64,000 bases of DNA from Hyalella azteca (taxonomy: Eukaryota; Arthropoda; Malacostraca; Amphipoda; Hyalellidae), in NCBI RefSeq assembly GCF_000764305.2, contig NW_025942128.1, positions 306,322 through 370,321 of the forward strand, read 5' to 3'. The notes beneath the pieces were generated by a model, which saw only the letters and a list, made by a program, of their open reading frames with translations, did no database searches and was not told the origin of the DNA. Each line of letters opens with the position of its first letter. Position 1 is the first letter of the stretch. Of the stretch, positions 1 to 10,921 are shown piece by piece. A program made the translations under genes and the position numbers.

Positions 1-268
1 AAATGTATGGCTACCGATGATGCGAAACAGCTAAATGTATGGCTACTGATGATGCGCAACAGTTAAATGTATGGCTACCGATGATGCGAAAAAGCTAAAT
101 GTATGGCTACTGATGATGCGCAACAGTTAAATGTATGGCTACCGATGATGCGCAACAGCTATAATGTATGGCTACCGATGATGCGCAACAGTTAAATGTA
201 CAGCTACCGATGATGCGCAACAGCTGAATGTATGGCTACCGAGGATGCGCAACAACTAAATGTAAGGT
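1..268. repeat. 32-bp tandem array, cut by window edge
   Basis: About eight units of 32 bp lie head to tail, with the core ATGGCTACCGATGATGCG followed by a CAACAGCT or CAACAGTT end. The first four units alternate between two variants (ACCGATG with a GCT end, ACTGATG with a GTT end), so the array has a 64-bp higher-order period there. Later units are 31-33 bp and lose the alternation. The array starts at base 1, so its true length is not visible. Confidence 0.95.
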
Positions 269-1641
269 CGTATAGTGTATTAAGGAAGTATCTTCATGAA
301 TTTAGCGAATCAACATGCAGTAGTCTTACAAACTGGACGTACATGGAAGTTCTAAGCTCGTGTTCTATGTGGACGCTGGCAAAATCTGTACATATTTGCA
401 GTAGTACTTGACATTCTTAAAAAAGATCCAGGAAATAAAAATTTCTTGGTTATTTATTTCATGATTTTACTTAGAAAAAACTGAGCAGAACGTAAGGTCC
501 CCAATGCATTTTCACTTTTTTTAAATATTATCAAGCAATACCACAGTAAATATCGTTTGCTCAGGAAATATTTCTAATCCCACTTTTGGGTCATTTATAT
601 TTTATTTTTGAGCGATTCAAACTACGGTACGTGAAATTTTTGAATAGCTAAGGAATGATTTGAAGAAATATCACAAGTGCACACTACCACCACAATATTG
701 AAGACAGGAGCGCATTACATTTGAGCGTACCACCACAGCAATAGGAAAAGCATCTTAATTGCTGTGAATAAAGTCCAAATAACAATTATTTTTTTCTTTG
801 TCTATGAGCAAATTTTCAAATCACTATCATTGTAAGAAAATTAAATATTATTTAAGGTGTACCATCGAAATAAAAACTAAAAATCCCTCAGTAAAAGACG
901 AAGTAATACAGCACAATAAAATGGCTAATAGTTAGGTACTTCCCAAAAAAATCTAAATCAATCCTAAATCGACAATGTACGTTTTTTACATGAATAAATT
1001 TTAACAAAGAGATCGGTTCATCATTAAGGTTATGTTATATTGCTACGTATACAGTTGAATCTTCATCATCTTTTATTAAATTATACGTATATATTACAGT
1101 AAATCAAACTTAATAGCGAATGAAAACCATTACTGTGCGCACTCAAAACGGCCAAGAATGACAAGTTATAATGAATTCAAAATCTAGGAAGGTTTGTTAA
1201 AGAATAGCTTGCGCTTTTGAGTGCTCTATTTTGGAGGCCATGGAGCGATTTTCGGACGGATACCGCAAGATTCCATTGCTTTGATTAAGTTGCGAATCCC
1301 AAACAGGCGTGTTTTTGTGGGAGGCCGGACGGCTGGAAAGTTTTGCCAATGCAACGTAGATTGCCTTTGTTTGTTTGGACTGGCGCTTGCAGTCTGTTTT
1401 TGTTGAACCTCTTCAACTCTCTTTTTATTAGATGGCGTAAAACTTTCGGCGCAAGTTTTTTTGCATTCTCCATCATTGACGCTTGAAATTCTTGTCAGTT
1501 CTTTGCGGTAATTTTTTCGGACACAAACAAATTACTCCCTCATTAGGAGTAATTTATAATAATTTCGGCACTGCACAATCATTCAAACTTACCTAATATT
1601 ATGCTGGAAATTAGTTGTGAGTTTTCTGAAAATCACAGACG
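269..1641. other. No gene seen
   Basis: AT-rich unique-looking sequence. A slightly GC-richer patch at about 1200-1480 has short overlapping frames on both strands without ATG starts, which I read as chance. On the minus strand a donor-like AG/GTAAGT near 1594 lies 34 bp downstream of a TTTTCAG acceptor-like site, too little to call an exon. Confidence 0.6.
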
Positions 1642-1884
1642 AGTAGTTTACGAGTCGTATGCAATATTAGTAGTTTACGAGTCGTATGCAGTATTAGTAG
1701 TTTACGAGTCGTATGCAGTATTAGTAGTTTACAAGTCGTATGCAGTATTAGTAGTTTACAAGTCGTATTCAGTATTAGCAGTTTACCAGTCGTATGCAAT
1801 ATTAGTAGTTTACGAGTCGTATGCAGTATTAGTAGTTTACCAGTCGTATGCAGTATTAGTAGTTTACGAGTCGTATGCAGTATT
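1642..1884. repeat. 27-bp tandem array (nine units)
   Basis: Nine exact-length 27-bp units (core AGTAGTTTACGAGTCGTATG) run without indels and differ only by a few substitutions (GAG/AAG/CAG and GCAGT/GCAAT). Because 27 is a multiple of three, one frame on each strand stays open through the array. The plus frame reads a nine-residue VVYESYAVL-like repeat inside a 118-codon ORF (1601-1957) that has an ATG. Nothing outside the array looks coding, so I treat the ORF as a by-product of the repeat. Confidence 0.95.
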
Positions 1885-3530
1885 ACGAGTAGTTCTCATA
1901 AATAATACAAAACCGAACTCAAAAGTGATAATTTGCTGGCATGTTGAAAAAAATTAATAATTGCGATTAATTAATTTCATTGCGATTAATTTCATAATTG
2001 CTGTTAATTTCATAGTAAAAAAATTACTTAGTTTCATTGTTTGCGAGCAAGATAATCAGATTTGCGAGAGTACCAAAGTTCAACCAACTGGCTAAAAAAT
2101 AAGAAAAACTTTGAGCACAAACACGAAAAAATGCAATGTATTTAATTCTAAACTAACATTTCCCCCTTGTGCCCTTTGACCTTCTATACAATATAATTAT
2201 TTGCATATAAATATGGAATTACTCACGAAAGGCTTTTTAGTTTCTTGATTGTACACAAACGTTTCGTCTGCAAAAATTTTTTTTATATCCCAGCTACAGC
2301 AGATAAATTCATGGCTGGAGTGGAGGTTAAGAGAGCTAAACCACTCAAGACCAACTATCAGACAAACGACTCTATAATGGACTGAGCTATTTCAAAAACT
2401 AAGTTGAACAAGAAGTTTCTGGTGTAAACAAATCGCGTTATTGCGTCTTCATTGAATGACTCAGGTGACGTTTGATATACACTATTCTATTATATACAGT
2501 AGAAGACTGTGTAAGAAACTAAAAACGCCGTATCGGTCCAATCTGATGACTTTATCCTTAATAAAAAATTAATCAAGAGACCAAAAATTTGTTTCGAGTC
2601 CTTACACGTATTCCATTCGACTGCACACAGCAATACAGTATAATAATAATAATCTACCAAAGAATGTAGATTTTCTTTATTCCCATCGTAACCAACGTTC
2701 AGCATGTCTTCGCTCTGGTTTTATGTTCAATTAAGTATTCATGGCTCGTCTATTGCAATTCCATTCCTAAAAATTCTAAACATAATTAACATTTCAAAAT
2801 AATAGAATAATAAACAATTTCTAAATTACAATTTTTCATGACACCACAAGTATCTAGTTTAAAATTCCTGCATAATTCCAGTCTCAGATTTCTATATATG
2901 TATATATATATATATTTATATATATCGTACAATGAATGGACGAATCTTGACCACGGACAACAGGAAGATAATTTTGAATAGGGTAGGCATGCCTGGTTTG
3001 TGCCTAAGGCAATTAAGGTAGCGAGGTATCGCTTGAGTTGCGGCCATATTCGCACAAATGGAAACCATTAACCCTGCCATTAGAGAACAACTAATCACCT
3101 CAAGCCTTGACAGCTAATGTGTCCTCCCAGGAGTGCGACACAGCCTTGCCAGCCTCGCAGTCCAAAGACCCAACGTCTGGCTAACAATAGCATACCCAGG
3201 AATTTGTTTTAAAAAACCTAGGGACATGTTAGAATGAAAATAATTCAGGAAATAAATTCAACTTAAGTCTAAAAAGGGGAAGTATGAGATAAGCATAATT
3301 TAAGAAAAAAATCCACAAAAGAAAGGAAATACTAATGTTTCCAATTTGGGGTAAGAATGTCGAGTTCGAAAAAAGTTTTTCATTCACAGACAATGAAAAT
3401 TCTTTCAAAAATCGATAAATTTACAATAATTAATTATCGTATGAACATGATTCAGTCGCAGAGGCACCATTTTACAGTTGTTGATAAAGTAACATTTACA
3501 GCAGGACGTAATATAACCAATCTGTACACA
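1885..3530. other. No gene seen; contains a TA tract
   Basis: AT-rich sequence. Only short frames occur, and most lack an ATG. A TA dinucleotide tract lies at 2893-2925. Confidence 0.6.
2893..2925. repeat. TA dinucleotide microsatellite
   Basis: A 33-bp run of TA dinucleotides is interrupted once by TATG and once by TATTTA. It is self-complementary and could form a cruciform. Confidence 0.85.
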
Positions 3531-3895
3531 ATGTCTGGAATGTAAGAAACTGGAACGGGTGAGCGCTCAGCATTCCTCATTTATGGAAACAGTGATAACG
3601 TATCAAATAAATAAAAATAATATGCGTTTAAAAATTACTTTTTAAAGACGACATTTCTGAAGAATCCAGTGTTTCCGATGTTACACATGTACATTGAACT
3701 TTTTATTTTATTGTTATATATTAATAAATGTAATTTTTAAATTTTTCCATTATATAGAAAATTTAAATTTTCATTTTTTATATTTTCATAATTTCTACAG
3801 TCCAGAATGTCTGGAAATCAAGAAAATGGAACGGGTGTGCACTGCACATTCCTCGTTTATGGAAACTGTGATAACGCATCACATAAATGTTAAAA
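3531..3895. repeat. Dispersed AT-rich repeat, copy 1, flanked by direct repeats
   Basis: The head at about 3611-3700 (core AATAATATGCGTTTAAAAAT, then a conserved run ending in CAGTGTTTCCGATGTTACA) matches the heads at 7838 and 9712. This copy lacks the internal module and tail seen in the other two. A separate ~85-bp direct repeat flanks the head: 3531-3615 and 3807-3895 share ATGTCTGGAA, GGAACGGGTG, CATTCCTC and TTATGGAAAC in the same order. The pair may mark a local duplication around an inserted or rearranged copy. Confidence 0.75.
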
Positions 3896-5437
3896 AACTC
3901 TGTTATAATTCGGGATCGCTTGACATGTACCTTGCACGTATGCAAGATACCTACAAAATATGTATACTGCGGGCGCCATAACACCGCAGCTGCCATGACA
4001 GGGACAACATAAAAATTATCGCAGGTCCTCCTGAGGACAGGCCTGTCGTAAGTATCAGGGGATCAGCGGAAAAGTGTCCTCAGAGACAAGGGTATTTCCG
4101 AATAGATGAGCCATGCTTGGGGGCGAAGGGATCGTTCATATCAGGAATGCCGAGACGCAAAACAATGCTTAGCTGCTGCCGTCGAAAATGAGTACAGTAG
4201 TTAATCTTTGCATGAATGATATCGATTCATACACACTCATGCACAATTGTTGGATAATTATGTGTTAATGTTATGTTAACAAACAATTGCCACTGGTAAA
4301 TTTCAAGATCGATTGAGTCACTTGAGCAAAAATTAGAGAAAAAATGGTAAATATATATCTGATTAAATTTAGTTAGACCGATTCCACAAAATGAAATAGA
4401 AAATTAACCTAACGTGAAGATAAAAATTCCTCCAGCACGCACGGCACACCGAGGAGCTCATGAAAGTGTTGGTGTTCGTGAGCCACCAAAGGCAAGACGT
4501 TGTTACGCCTCAGCGAAACGCCTTCATAAAATAAGGACATCAAGTTCATCGCCGGCTTATTAAGGGCGTGTCGTAAAAGGGCCTAGTTGACCATCGCTAA
4601 TGTCGGTGAAGACGAAAGGGAAATGACAGAGATGATGGACCCTCGGCGTCGCTCGAGTAGCCTTCGTGTTGTTGCAAAGGGCATACATTGCGGGAAACGT
4701 TCATATCTTAAGTTCAGGACCAAAATAATCTACAACTTTTCATTTCTTATAATTGATTTATGACATTTATTTTCTATGCCTCAAAACCCTCTGGAAATGT
4801 CTAATAATCTTTCCCGTAAAAACATCTTACGATATGAGGTTGAAAATGCAAAAATGTAAAAAGGATCAAGGTAGGCTTTTTCAAGGTAAAAAAAGTCGTT
4901 AATTACTTTAATGATTGCAGTAGTGGCGTCGTCTCCGCAGCGCAAATTACGGCTATCGTCCAGAACGTAGCGCGGCTCGTATTTTCAGAGGTGTTTATAC
5001 TCCTGCCGCCCTCACCTTATGCATGATAAGTAGGCCTGGCCTGGGGAGCACTTTACTGCTGCACGCACTTAAACTTGCCCAGCTCAGGTGCACGCTTCAA
5101 TGTAGCTTTAGGAGCTCGTCTAAAACTTAACTGAAAAAGTGATGAAATGAACGCCTCAATGTCCTCGACTACAAATCAGTTTAGCCTGTCAAAGAATTTT
5201 CAAGGATTTGTTCTTAAACTTGCGCGAATTATAAGCAATGATGCTCTAGATAATTTTCAGTGCAAAAATATCATACATCAGATTTCCTGATTACTATACC
5301 AACATGTCCCGCGACTTCGAACTTATAAAGCGAAAAAGATGTTACCGGTACTAGCCTTACTGTGTGCAGGACTTAGTTGCTCGTATCACAATGTTACCTC
5401 TGAACTACCTGCAACGTGACTGTTGCATGCATCCTAC
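3896..5437. other. No gene seen; GC fluctuates
   Basis: Patches near 4020-4190, 4440-4700 and 4910-5130 are clearly more GC-rich than their surroundings, but they are interrupted by stops in all frames and show no paired splice sites that I trust. They could be conserved non-coding DNA or decayed sequence. Confidence 0.5.
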
Positions 5438-5553
5438 GTGACCGTTACCCAAAGCCTGGGTAACTGTTACTCAAAGCCTGCGTAACTGTTACTCAAAGCC
5501 TGCGTAACTGTTACTCAAAGCCTGCGTAAATGTTACTCAAAGCCTGCGTAACN
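5438..5553. repeat. 22-bp tandem array ending at an ambiguous base
   Basis: Five 22-bp units (core GTAACTGTTACTCAAAG, then CCTGC) are followed by a partial sixth unit that stops at an N at 5553. Units two to four are identical; the first and fifth carry substitutions. After the N, a different sequence begins in which CGGAAAGATCAG occurs twice (near 5568 and 5614). Confidence 0.95.
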
Positions 5554-7837
5554 CATGCTCGTCTACCGGAAAGATCAGCTCATGCGGCGCCCTTCTTGCC
5601 ATGTTCGTCCGCCGGAAAGATCAGGTCGAAGAATCGCAGTGAAGGAATTTTTCGGCGCGATGAAACGCAGTAGCAATTTTGAAATAGTTCTCGCGTGTTT
5701 GCGTGATGTGCTGGCAGCAACGTAACGACTTAGTCTGGATTGTACGAGGGGAGAGAAGTCTGTGTTTACGTTGAAGGAACCGTAGTGTGTTGAAGGAGCG
5801 CTTTGTAGCGTTGCAGGCTGTTATTATATGCCGTTCTTTGCTGGCCATTTCTTGCTTTAAGACCTGTTAAAATCTTTATATGCTCTGGATAGTAGCTGGT
5901 CAGCCACCAAAGATTCTCATTTTATGTCCTAAATGAAAGGCGTAAATATTGTTGCTTAAAGTCAGATAGGTTAGCCATTAGACTTTTATAAACGCAGTTG
6001 TAAAAAAATGTTCACGTCACACAGTGAAGACTAGCTACTGGTTGATGTAAGATTGTAAGTAATTATGACACAGAAGAGAAATAATTTCGAAAGTTGTTCC
6101 ACATTTAATTCAGAATCTACAAGTCCATACTAATTCGGATTCTAGCAATTAGAAAAAACTAATCCTATAATTCTCGATAAACCTAGAATCGAGACACGAA
6201 TTTACAGAAACTTCCTGTAATCTGCAATAATATGAGTGCAACATAGTATAATGCTCAAATACTTCAAACTGAAAGATTTTATTCCACTATAGTAAGATAG
6301 AAATCGATTAAAGACACGAATGCATCAATGGTGGATGCCCAATATGTAATCATTGCCGCATTTTCAATAGAAGGCCCATTTCCAACATCTTATAAGAATC
6401 GGAAATTCCTCTTTGAGAAATGGTCTGGCAATATTTGGGATGCCAGACTGGTCTTATCCGGCCTCAACACTTGTCAGCTGCGTCAGAAAACCTGCCGCAC
6501 AATATTGGCCCCAAGACTGAGTTGGCAAGTCTTATTTTTCCTTGAGGAGAAACTACGTCTTTCGTGTCGAGATAAAAACTACAATATAGATATTGATTGT
6601 TGACAAAAAGCTTCGACACAAATCCACAAATATAAGTTATTTGTTACTGAAGAAAAACTTGAATCAAATATTTTTTACTAACAAAACATTATAATATTTC
6701 GAAACATGGTTGTTCATAAACATAGACTAGGTAGGATTATTTAATTTAAATTTGTCATTAAATGCATCTAATGATATGTTTGGTGAAGATTTTCAATGTA
6801 AGAAAAATATGTAAATTAATGATAAATTTCAGTATTTTTCCCAATTACAGTACAATGTTTCAAATTAAATTATATATTTTTTGTCTGGTTTTTTTCATTA
6901 TCGTTTTGTCTTCATGGAACGTCTTTCCAGTTCTTTATGGAACCTCATTATGGAACATCTTTTCAGAAATATTTTTAAACCATTATATTGGTTTTTCAAT
7001 TTCTTAATATCCAGGATTACATCTGCTAATTTACAATTATTACTCGTTATTAAACTTATTAAACTATCTCAGGAATATAGACATAGCACAGTTTTCAGAC
7101 TACAAGTCTATAAGCATCAGCTCACAGTTTTCGAGCCAAGTCTCGGCTCTCGGAAGAAGCGTAATATTCTTAATGTATATCTCTGCTCTCTTGCCACACG
7201 TCGGTTCGGAGACACGGGGCGCTTTTTTCCGCTGCGTTGGAGGAGGCCAGGATGAGGTTTGTTCAGAGCTCGAGAATGATTCCTGACTGGCAAGAACTGT
7301 CAGGAATTTCCAGAATAATTGGCCCCGAAAACCTACATTGCCTTGCAGGTTTCTCCTACCGACAGAAATGTTATGACAATGCAATGGCCAAGAGTCGACT
7401 AACGAGAACAAAATAGCGATTACGAGATAGAAATAGATGTGATATAAAATGGACAATCGCTTATAAAGTGAGTAGTTAATTTTATGATAATAAAAATATT
7501 CTTATTAAGGATTATTATAATTTTTATCTAATTTGAGATTTTTATGTAAATTTATAGAAAATCTCGTATTTTTTTTTTTTGAGATTGAAGAATCATTCGA
7601 AATCATGATGGGAATGAGCGGTGCGAATAAAGAACGAAAAATTATCGAGAGAACATAAAAAAATCAATTAAATTATCTTATTAGTAATTTTACTGCTTAA
7701 AACAAATTAATAGCGCCTCCTTGAATAAAAATTTTCAAGAGCCAAAAAAGAAAGTTTTGCAAAAAGTAAAATAAAATAAAAATAGCAGAATGGGTTTTAG
7801 CCGAAAAAGTTTAGCAAAGAAGAGCACTGAGCATAAA
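5554..7837. other. No gene seen
   Basis: Short frames such as 6328-6603 and 6881-7255 were inspected. Their products show no recognisable motif and they lack convincing exon borders. A GC-richer spot at about 7130-7330 is open on both strands for short distances only. Confidence 0.5.
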
Positions 7838-8345
7838 ATAATATATGTTTAAAAATTACTTTCTAAAGACAACACTTCCAAAGAATCCAGTGTCTCTAAT
7901 CTTAAAGATGTACCATGAATTTCTCATTTGATTTTCGAATATTATAAAAATTAATTTTTCAATTTTTTTAATATATAAATTTTTTTTAATATATAATTTT
8001 TTTTCAAAATTACTTATTCTATTAATTGATTCATGCATTGCCTCTGACTTCACACAAGTGTGCAAAATTTCAGATCAATTAGACAGGTAAAAGTGTGTCA
8101 AATATCAGTTGGTATAAGATTTGTAGCTGACAATATTATTTTTTCAATTTTTTTAATATTGAGAAAAAAAAATTTTATTTAATTTTCAAAATCATTTATT
8201 TTGACATTCGATTCATGCATTGTCTCCAACTTTAAACAAGTATGCAAAATTTCAGATCGATAGGATATGTAGAAGTGTGTAAAATTTCGATTACAAGATT
8301 TGTAGCAGACAGACAAACAAGAAGTGAAGTTAAAGAGAAGCGTTG
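7838..8345 (+). repeat. Dispersed AT-rich repeat, copy 2
   Basis: Parts in order: a head of about 75 bp ending in CAGTGTCTCTAATCTTA; a T-rich spacer; a ~120-bp module (from about 8003) containing ATTCATGCATTGCCTC and GTGCAAAATTTCAGATC; a second T-rich spacer; a second copy of the module (from about 8190); and a purine-rich tail with CAGACAGACAAACAAGAAG. Heads of copies 1 and 3, and both modules and the tail of copy 3, match in order. The AAATTTCAGATCGAT plus CAGACAGACA signature resembles the 3' parts of non-autonomous repeats common in insect genomes; the class is not established here. Confidence 0.8.
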
Positions 8346-8930
8346 TAATAATAAAATGCGTAAGATCTAAAACAATCATTATTGGACATCGAAGTTTAGC
8401 GATGAACAATAGAAATTTGCAATATTTATTGTAGGAAAATACACACTGACGCCGACCTGCAACGAACGTATATGAAAACTGTCGTAAATGGCTGAGGAAA
8501 CTGAGGAAATATTGGGAAGGAAAATGCGCAGAAAACATCTTATTTGGCACCATGCCTCTAATAAATACTCGTGTGGTGCGGGAGAATTTGTGCTGCGCCG
8601 TTATACATCAGCGCGGAGCTGGTAAAAAAACATCTCGTAAGTCCAGAGCGCGGCTAAGAGGCTTCGCTGTACCGTCTTAAAAACTCTCAGTCTACCAAAG
8701 GCTGTGCAGTGAACACAATATATAATTTACACGCTGGCACAAAATAGATTCTTATTCATGCTTAGGGTACATTATTTACAAAAATTATTTACAAAAGTTA
8801 TTCATGCTTAGGGTACTTCGAAGACAAGCATTACACCCCACACGATAGTATGATTCTTAAGTTATCTAATTTTGAATGATTTTATGAATCACGGCTAATT
8901 ATTATAATTCAATTATTTTCACGACACTAT
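8346..8930. other. No gene seen
   Basis: Unique-looking AT-rich sequence with a somewhat GC-richer part at 8560-8700. A short phrase, ATTCATGCTTAGGGTAC, occurs twice about 50 bp apart near 8755 and 8800. Confidence 0.5.
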
Positions 8931-9087
8931 TTTTAGCGCATTTTCTCATTTATGGAAAAAATGCACTATTGTGCTCGCCATGTCCGTCTGTCCGTTCGTC
9001 TGTCTGTCCGTCCGTCACTTGACGTTTTCGTCGACGAGAAAATGCGCTCTCTGTCACTCACATCAGTGAGTACTGAGTTATATTTTT
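8931..9087 (+). mobile_element. Short hairpin element, copy A
   Basis: Plus orientation. It begins TTTTAGCGCATTTTCTC, continues through CTATTGTGCTCGCCATG, a GTCC/GTCT/GTTC tetramer tract of about nine units and GACGTTTTCGTCGACGAG, then GAGAAAATGCGCTCTCTGTC and GTGAGTACTGAGTTATATTTTT. GCGCATTTTCTC near the start and GAGAAAATGCGC are reverse complements. The palindrome seen in other copies is imperfect here (CACTCACATCAGTGAGT). Four more copies lie in this window. No terminal inverted repeats or coding capacity are present, so this is a non-autonomous element of unknown class. Confidence 0.85.
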
Positions 9088-9704
9088 AAATAAATTGTTT
9101 CAATATTCGTATGAGTTGCATTAGTAGCAACATTTTCCCAGCGGCACTGCATATTTATCTTGATTTTTAAAATTAGCTTTCACATATTTGTGAAGTTTTG
9201 TTGTTTGGTTTCCGTCTGTGTGTTTGTTTGTTGTCATACACTGTGAATATTCAAGTGCGTATCCAAAATACCTGTCGCGTCCGGTTATTATATAGGTCTG
9301 AAATTTACATTTTATATTGTAGAATCGCGAGGCATTGCAAAACAGGGAGAAGAGCTAGGGATTGGAATGTAAGTTTAAGGTTTGTGCAATGATTAATTAA
9401 ATTATTTGAAAATAAAATAAAAATTCATACCTGAAACCGACAATAAAATGGTAATTCAATGTTTATCTTAGTTGGACCGCATTTTCTTTGGCAATAATTA
9501 CGTCCGTTCAAATAAATTAGAAACATTCAAATTAAAGAGATTTTTAATTACAAACCCAGGACAGCAGGATTATTAAACCTTAATTAAGTATTATAATTTC
9601 CAAACTATTCTATATTGAAAGGCTAGCAAATCAACTAACGTACGGTTATACTGTATGATAGCGATGCATAAAAAAATGATGCAAGTAATATTAAAACAAT
9701 ACAA
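9088..9704. other. No gene seen
   Basis: AT-rich unique-looking sequence with only short frames. Confidence 0.55.
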
Positions 9705-10180
9705 ATTAAAATAAAAATAATATGCGTTTAATAATTACTTTTTGAAGACAACACTTCTACAGAATTCAGTGTCTGCGATGTTACATATGCAGAATGAATT
9801 TCTACTTTTTTATCAAGTACTAAAAAAACGATATTTAAATTTTATTTTTAAAATTAAAAAACGTAAAATTTTCAAAATTATTTATTCTATCAATTTAATC
9901 ATGCATTGCCTCCACCTTTACGCAAGTGTGCAAATTTTCAGACCGATTGGACAGGTAGGGGTGTGTTAAATAGCGATTATAAGTAAATATAATTTTTTTT
10001 AAATTTTCAAAATTATTTATTCTGTCAATTTATTCATGCATTAACTCCAACTTTACACTAGTGTGCCAAATTTCAGATCGATTGGAGAGGTAGAAGTGTG
10101 TTAAATATCGATTATAAGATTTGCAGTGCAGACAGACAACAAGAAGTGAAGTTAAAGGAGAAGTGTCGTAAAAATCCTAA
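9705..10180 (+). repeat. Dispersed AT-rich repeat, copy 3
   Basis: Same order as copy 2: head at 9712-9785 (AATAATATGCGTTTAATAAT to CAGTGTCTGCGATGTTACA), T/A-rich spacer, module at about 9876-9985, short T-rich spacer, second module at about 10006-10120, and the tail CAGACAGACAACAAGAAGTG. The two modules within this copy resemble each other closely (both hold TTATTCT, TCATGCATT, AGTGTGC and GTGTGTTAAATA). Confidence 0.85.
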
Positions 10181-10752
10181 TAAATTGAGCTTCTTCAATA
10201 ATGTGCATGCACAGAGCAACGTTACATCGTGGATTACCCTTGTCATGACGGTGGTATTTTCGAAATATAAACTTTGAAATTATACAGCAAACCTATGGCG
10301 TCCACAAAAATTAAATTCATATATCTTTAGTACGCCAGAAAATATTTTGCCATTCTCATGGTTTCCGATGAACAAAGTCCCCGCCTGACACTTGATGCCG
10401 TTTTTGCGGCAACGTCTATCCGATGACAGCGTAACGCGTTTCTCCGTGCTTTTTAACAAAAGATTTTATTACCAAGATTGGGTTCTTTGAGATGTTTTTT
10501 TTTTGTTACAACTAGATATTTTTTTGTTACAATAACTAGATTTAACTACGTTTTCTAGTTATTGGTGTGCAATAACTACCTACGTAATTCGCATGATCGG
10601 TGGTTATGGGAATTTCTTGGAAATGAGATGCTTCACTCATACTTGATAAAATCTTTTGCATACTCTCCAATAAATGTATACATTATCTTGCGATTAAATT
10701 TTCGTGAAGAAAAATGGTCTCTCCGAATATTTTTGACGAAAACATTTTTCAG
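10181..10752. other. No gene seen
   Basis: AT-rich sequence with T-runs at about 10497-10530. It leads into the exon candidate that begins at 10753. Confidence 0.5.
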
Positions 10753-10829
10753 AGGATGCAAATTTTCAAGAGGGCACAAAACCCGCGGAGCTTCGCAAAC
10801 CAGACGAGAGTTAATCGATACTTTCCATT
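10753..10829 (+). CDS. Possible internal exon, product unknown
   Basis: An acceptor-like stretch (ACATTTTTCAG, AG at 10751-10752) is followed by 77 bp that are richer in G+C than the flanks and end at a donor-like GTAAGA (from 10830). Two frames are open across the segment; one starts RMQIFKRAQNPRSF. The other frame remains open past the donor to a stop at 10919-10921, giving a longer alternative with no splice at the 3' side. No family is recognised. The evidence is only the two splice-like borders and the composition shift. Chance is a serious alternative. Confidence 0.2.
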
Positions 10830-10921
10830 GTAAGAAGCCTAGGCCTGCTGCATCTCATTTGCCGGCGAACTGTCCTCCGATTGATTACAAAGTGAAGTGG
10901 TGCGTACACGTACAAGAATAA

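Noticed and set aside
6881..7456. Overlapping 124- and 118-codon frames on opposite strands
   Set aside because: No ATG-supported start on the plus strand, no paired borders and no recognisable product.
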